Position numbers and translations under genes: made by a program. Positions 60,587 to 64,000 of a stretch of DNA of 64,000 nucleotides are shown one piece after another. The DNA is from Solirubrobacteraceae bacterium (GTDB taxonomy: Bacteria; Actinomycetota; Thermoleophilia; Solirubrobacterales; Solirubrobacteraceae). Position 1 is the stretch's first letter, and the number at the start of each line of letters is the position of its first letter. Below the pieces are notes generated by a model. It was given only the letters and a program-made list of their open reading frames with translations. It was not told where the DNA came from and ran no database searches. The stretch lies in assembly GCA_030447505.1 (NCBI GenBank), contig JAUJOT010000005.1, forward strand, positions 259,295-323,294, read 5' to 3'.

Positions 60587-61333
60587 TTGACTACCGTTGA
60601 CGAAGTACGCGACTGGCTGGGCCGGGAGCTCTACGGCGAGGGCCACGAGAAGGTCGGCTCGATCACCGACATCTATCTCGACGACGCGACGGGCGAGCCG
60701 GAGTGGCTGGCCGTGAAGACCGGGCTGTTCGGGATGAACGTCTCGTTCGTGCCGATCGCCGGCGCATCGGAGATGGAGGACCACGTGATGGTGCCCTACA
60801 CCAAGGACACCGTGAAGGACGCGCCGAACGTCGACTCCGACGGCGAGCTCAGCCCCGAGCAGGAGCGTCGCCTCTACGAGCACTACGAGATCGCGTTCGG
60901 AACGGTCGACGCGCAAGCCTTCGATGCCCCAGTCGGGCACGACACGTCCGGCCCCAACACCGATACGGCGATGACCCGGTCTGAGGAGGAGATGGTCGTC
61001 GGCAGCCGCGAGCGCGAGACGGGGCGGGCACGACTGCGCAAGTACATCGTGACCGAGGAGGTGCAGCAGCGGGTCCCGGTGTCACGCGAGGAGGTCCGGA
61101 TCGAGCGCGAGCCGATCACCGACGCCAACATCGACGAGGCCCTCGCCGGCCCCGCGCTTCACGAGGAGGAGCACGAGGTGACGCTCTACGAAGAGGAGCC
61201 GGTCGTCGAGAAGCGCGTCGTTCCGAAGGAGCGCGTCCGGCTCGAGAAGGAACGCGAGGTCGGCGAGGAGACCGTCGAAGGCGAGATCCGCAAGGAGCAG
61301 ATCGAGGCCGAGGGCGACGTCAGGCGCCGGTAG
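60587..61333 (+). CDS. PRC-barrel / DUF2382 stress protein
   Basis: Protein of 248 aa. N-terminal PRC-barrel (about 1-90): GHEKVGSITDIYLDDATGEP, LAVKTGLFGMNVSFVPIAGA. C-terminal DUF2382 (about 135-248): RKYIVTEEVQQRVPVSREEV and EEEPVVEKRVVPKERVRL, highly charged. TTG 60587 is the start because GAAGGGAG sits 8 bases upstream and the barrel begins immediately. Such proteins appear in desiccation and general stress responses in soil bacteria; mechanism unknown. Confidence 0.9.
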   Translation: MTTVDEVRDWLGRELYGEGHEKVGSITDIYLDDATGEPEWLAVKTGLFGMNVSFVPIAGASEMEDHVMVPYTKDTVKDAPNVDSDGELSPEQERRLYEHYEIAFGTVDAQAFDAPVGHDTSGPNTDTAMTRSEEEMVVGSRERETGRARLRKYIVTEEVQQRVPVSREEVRIEREPITDANIDEALAGPALHEEEHEVTLYEEEPVVEKRVVPKERVRLEKEREVGEETVEGEIRKEQIEAEGDVRRR

Positions 61334-61804
61334 CGATCGCCGGCGCGCGAATCGAACTCCCACCTGCGAGACGCCGCGATTGCACAAGCGGGCAATCGAT
61401 CCGAGGGTGAAGGTGGCGCCGGACGAGCTGGCGCGCGCAGGCCGGGGGTGCGGTGCGGTAACGCCGTCGGTGGCAGGCCGTGCCGCGCTTCCCGCAAGCG
61501 CCTGAGCGACTTGACATGGACGCCACGCCGAGCAGCGGGCACCGTGTTGAAGTGATCGATTCGGAGCGGCCTGTGACGCGCGCAAGCGCGAGCCGTCGCG
61601 AGCCGGAGCGCCGCCCGAAGCGCAGGAGATAAGACCGGCGGCGCGCGCACTCGTCGAGGTCTCCGAGCAGCTGCCGCACACGCGGGAGTCTTCCAGCGGA
61701 CACCAGCGGCGGCAGGTGGTCAGCCGGCGAACCGCCGGCGTGGGAAGACGCGATGAGTGGATATGCCTTCGGCGTCCACCGCACAGATCGCAGGAGGAGT
61801 TGCC
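61334..61804. other. Intergenic region, 471 bp
   Basis: No gene. Contains the leader of the DUF4383 gene. A T-arm-like TTCGATT on the minus strand near 61352 is not part of a tRNA that I can fold. Confidence 0.5.
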
Positions 61805-62266
61805 ATGGCCCGAGAAGCCTCAGTCACAGGTGCACACAGCGCTGACGTCAGCAAGTCGCGCACCCCTGCGCAGTGGTACTGCCTACTCGTCGGGCTCGCC
61901 CTGCTCGCGGCCGGCGCGCTCGGCTTCCTGGTGAACGCGAGCTTCGACGAGGCCACGCTCGGATTGGACCTCAACGACGGCGAGTTGATCAACGGTGATC
62001 TGCTCCTCGGCCTCGAGGTGAACGGCTGGCACAACATCGTCCACCTGGCGAGCGGCCTCGTCTTGCTGCTCGCGGCTGCGTCGCGCGGATTGGCCAAGAC
62101 GATCGCGCTCACGTTCGCGTTGGTCTACGTGGTCGTCACGGTCATCGGTTTCGTCGACGGCGACGACGTCCTGGGAGTCATCCCGATCAACACGGCCGAC
62201 AACCTGCTCCATACCGCGATCGCCGCCGTCGGTCTCCTCGCGGCGCTCGTGTCGCCCGGCCGATGA
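61805..62266 (+). CDS. DUF4383 membrane protein (second paralogue)
   Basis: Membrane protein of 153 aa, four helices, with LEVNGWHNIVHLASGLVLLL and INTADNLLHTAIAAVGLL as in the protein encoded at 23849. ATG 61805 is preceded by AGGAGGAG. The acidic loop between helices 1 and 2 is longer than in the paralogue. Function unknown. Confidence 0.88.
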   Translation: MAREASVTGAHSADVSKSRTPAQWYCLLVGLALLAAGALGFLVNASFDEATLGLDLNDGELINGDLLLGLEVNGWHNIVHLASGLVLLLAAASRGLAKTIALTFALVYVVVTVIGFVDGDDVLGVIPINTADNLLHTAIAAVGLLAALVSPGR

Positions 62267-62468
62267 TCGGCCGTCGGGCCACCGCCGGCTCAACCACCCC
62301 AGCGGGTAGCAGCATGCCCGGCTCATATGTTCGTTCCAACTACGCGGGCGCTCGGTACTGAGCTGGCCCATCGGCGCCCTCTCGTTCGGCCTCGCCGCGT
62401 GGCGGCGACGCCAGCGCGCGTGTCGCGCCGCTGCCGCTCACGCCGCCTTCGGCGAGCGGCCGGTGCTG

Positions 62469-62879
62469 ATGGCCAGTGCCGTCGATCTCGTCCCGACGAC
62501 CGCACGACAGCAGGGTGAGCAGACCGCGCTGAGTGCGGACGAGCTGACCGACTCGCCGGGCGAGTACCTCGCGCCGCGGCTGACCGTGCGCGACGTCAGC
62601 GTCGATGACGCCGACGACATCCTGTCGCCGCGCGCGGTCGCGCTCGACGACGACGTCCTGGTGATCGGCGCGAGCGGTCCGATGAACGCCGAGCCGGGCT
62701 TCACGGGCCGTGACGGGCACGCTGATCGAGGGCTCGACGGCGCGGCTGCTCATCGCGATCGAGCTCCCGCAGAACGCGGACGCCGCGGACCTGTTCGAGG
62801 AGATCGGAATCGACGAGGAGGAGAGTTCGGCGACTACGAGTACGTCCTCGTCGCCGAGCGCTTCCAGCCCGGCGGTTAG
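62469..62879 (+). pseudogene. Unknown gene with two compensating frameshifts
   Basis: The first frame reads YLAPRLTVRDVSVDDADDIL and VLVIGASGPMNAEPGF; at about 62707 the sense continues in the next frame as TGTLIEGSTARLLIAIELPQ and NADAADLFEEIGIDEEE; at about 62820 it returns as FGDYEYVLVAERFQPGG and stops. A smooth protein of about 136 aa results only with both shifts. Followed by a terminator. Family not recognised. Confidence 0.5.
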
Positions 62880-62916
62880 CGAAGTAACCGCTACTGCTCG
62901 AGTTGAGGCATGCAAA

Positions 62917-62940
62917 GGCGGCCGGGCGAGCCCGGCCGCC
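62917..62940 (+). terminator. Perfect 10-bp hairpin terminator
   Basis: GGCGGCCGGG and CCCGGCCGCC around CGAG, preceded by AAA and followed by TT: the best terminator in the window, 38 bp after the frameshifted gene. Confidence 0.88.
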
Positions 62941-63026
62941 TTCGGTTCGCTTCCTCAGAAGCTGCTTCAATGGGATCATCAGCCCGTCGCTGAACGTCGT
63001 CCGCGAGCGGCAACGCGAGTCGTAAC

Positions 63027-63155
63027 TCAGGCGGCGCCTGCCCCCGCCTGCATCTCCTGCAGCAGCGACTTGGCGCGGTCGGCGACCTCGATGTCGACCT
63101 GCACGTCATAGCGCTCGGCCTGCGTCTGCGCCACCGACGCCGTCCGATCGGCCAT
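63027..63155 (-). CDS. Possible 42-aa protein
   Basis: Minus-strand frame from ATG 63155 encodes VAQTQAERYDVQVDIEVADR and KSLLQEMQAGAG: a strand and helix like a small metabolic regulator, but no family is recognised and no ribosome-binding site is visible. It might extend upstream (in-frame ATG near 63203). Confidence 0.35.
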   Translation of the reverse strand: MADRTASVAQTQAERYDVQVDIEVADRAKSLLQEMQAGAGAA

Positions 63156-63431
63156 CCTCGCGGTCAGCCACAGACACGGCCACCGGTTCGCGTCGGGCGG
63201 CATGCTCGCCCAGCCGGCTGCCGACGAGCCGCCCCGGCGTCCACGAGCGGAGCGCCGTCGCAGCCGGCGCAGATCGGCGCGATCCGCCGTGGCATCATCG
63301 TGATCCACCGCCCCGATGAGTGAGTCGACGTGCCCCCGGGGCCGACCCTTGTCAGGTGGCGGACCGCTTCGCGCCGGACGCGCCGCAGCGAGGTATGGCG
63401 TTCGCAGAACACCGACGACAGGAGCCTGATC

Positions 63432-63926
63432 ATGACCACCAGCCCGTCCGGCCAGCTGGTCGAAGCGCTCAAGGACGCGCACGCGATGGAGGTCAACGCG
63501 TTCGAGGATCTCGAAAGCATGATCGCGACAACGTCTGACCGCGAGTTCCGCGCTGCGCTGGAGGCGCACAGGCGCCAGACGTACGAGCATGCGCGGCGGC
63601 TGGAGGAGCGATTGGCCGACCACGGCGAGGAAGCCTCCAGCGCGAAGGATCTCGGCGGGACGCTGAAGGCGACGGCGAAGGCGTTCGGCGACGAGCTTCG
63701 CGACGCCAAGCCGGTCAAGAACGCTCGTGACGGTTACGCAGCCGAACACGCGGAGATCGGCGCGTACGCCCTGCTCGAGCAGATCGCCGTGCGCGCGGGC
63801 GACGCCCGGACGGCGAGCGTTGCGCGCGAGAACCGGCGCGACGAGGAGGCGATGGCGGCCTGGATCGCCGACCGCTGGGATCACTTCGTCGACCTGACGC
63901 TCGATCCGGGCACCCGCGCGGCGTGA
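63432..63926 (+). CDS. Ferritin-like DUF892-type protein
   Basis: All-helical protein of 164 aa: LVEALKDAHAMEVNAFEDLE, EFRAALEAHRRQTYEHARRL, GYAAEHAEIGAYALLEQIA and SVARENRRDEEAMAAW form a four-helix bundle with Glu/His residues at ferritin-like positions. DUF892 proteins (YciF type) are induced under stress. AGGAG precedes ATG 63432. Confidence 0.8.
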   Translation: MTTSPSGQLVEALKDAHAMEVNAFEDLESMIATTSDREFRAALEAHRRQTYEHARRLEERLADHGEEASSAKDLGGTLKATAKAFGDELRDAKPVKNARDGYAAEHAEIGAYALLEQIAVRAGDARTASVARENRRDEEAMAAWIADRWDHFVDLTLDPGTRAA

Positions 63927-64000
63927 GGCAGCACGATCGGCATCGCTACTGCGTCGGCGTGTCGGCGTTCTGAGACCGCAAGCAGCTCGCCTTCGAGGCC

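Noticed and set aside
61345..61395. tRNA-like T-arm string (TTCGATT) on the minus strand
   Set aside because: The flanking bases do not form an acceptor or anticodon arm.

Overview
The window is very GC-rich (high GC3 in every convincing gene) and reads like a chromosomal segment of a high-GC actinobacterium. The gene mix (RemA-like DUF370 protein, DUF5985 pair, DUF4383 paralogues, PPK2, deoxyhypusine-synthase homologue next to agmatinase, partner-switch STAS/HATPase proteins, c-di-AMP riboswitch before an M23 peptidase) is most like Thermoleophilia/Solirubrobacterales. That placement is inference; there is no rRNA or other phylogenetic marker here, and no tRNA or CRISPR array was found.

Layout. 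1-5560: surface-glycan genes, a minus-strand set (response regulator cut by the window edge, nucleotide-sugar epimerase, GT-C-like membrane protein) divergent from a tightly overlapped plus-strand set (GT2 glycosyltransferase, DUF2064 transferase, methyltransferase). 5144-6873: a membrane protein coupled to a molybdopterin oxidoreductase fused to a cytochrome-b561-like domain. 6995-10500: vanadium haloperoxidase, small unknowns, a zinc-finger anti-sigma-like gene with a broken start. 10552-18719: GH15 trehalase/glucoamylase-like enzyme, MerA-like flavoprotein with TVP38 partner, DUF5985 pair with a regulator, STAS and HATPase regulators, PPK2. 18911-24517: small regulators, membrane and secreted proteins. 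24664-25905: intact-looking IS630 element. 25917-32194: cupin, PQQ-type sugar dehydrogenase, agmatinase plus deoxyhypusine-synthase homologue, PLP decarboxylase. 32228-36238: M23 peptidase under a c-di-AMP riboswitch, DUF305 lipoprotein, Lgt, frameshifted mreB. 36308-39824: arsenic cassette arsJ-gapdh / arsR-arsM. 39825-42442: mobile-element island (IS3 element abutting the 3' remnant of a group II intron). 42779-50058: GAF-GGDEF-EAL protein, RCK ion-channel-like protein, CsaB-like pyruvyltransferase, FAD oxidoreductase, CsoR with divergent DUF4396. 50191-58386: GH13 amylase, VKOR-like protein, unusual P450, PLD-like protein, SDR with a 39-aa leader gene, Tn3 remnant, MFS. 58518-64000: deiodinase-like redoxin with an in-frame UGA at the catalytic Cys position, broken GMC oxidase, PRC-barrel/DUF2382, DUF4383, DUF892 proteins.

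The most interesting candidate is the redoxin at 58518-59324. Its only in-frame stop is a UGA exactly where the family has its redox Cys/Sec, and a perfect 6-bp hairpin with a GGUC loop lies 11 nt downstream, as expected for a bacterial SECIS. Other coherent systems are the arsenic cassette (probably leaderless arsR with a dyad operator in its promoter), the c-di-AMP-controlled peptidase and a possible homospermidine-type polyamine pair.

Caution: at least five genes (10283, 18911, 35148, 59676, 62469) carry apparent single-base frameshifts. Either the region is decaying or the assembly contains indel errors; raw reads would decide.
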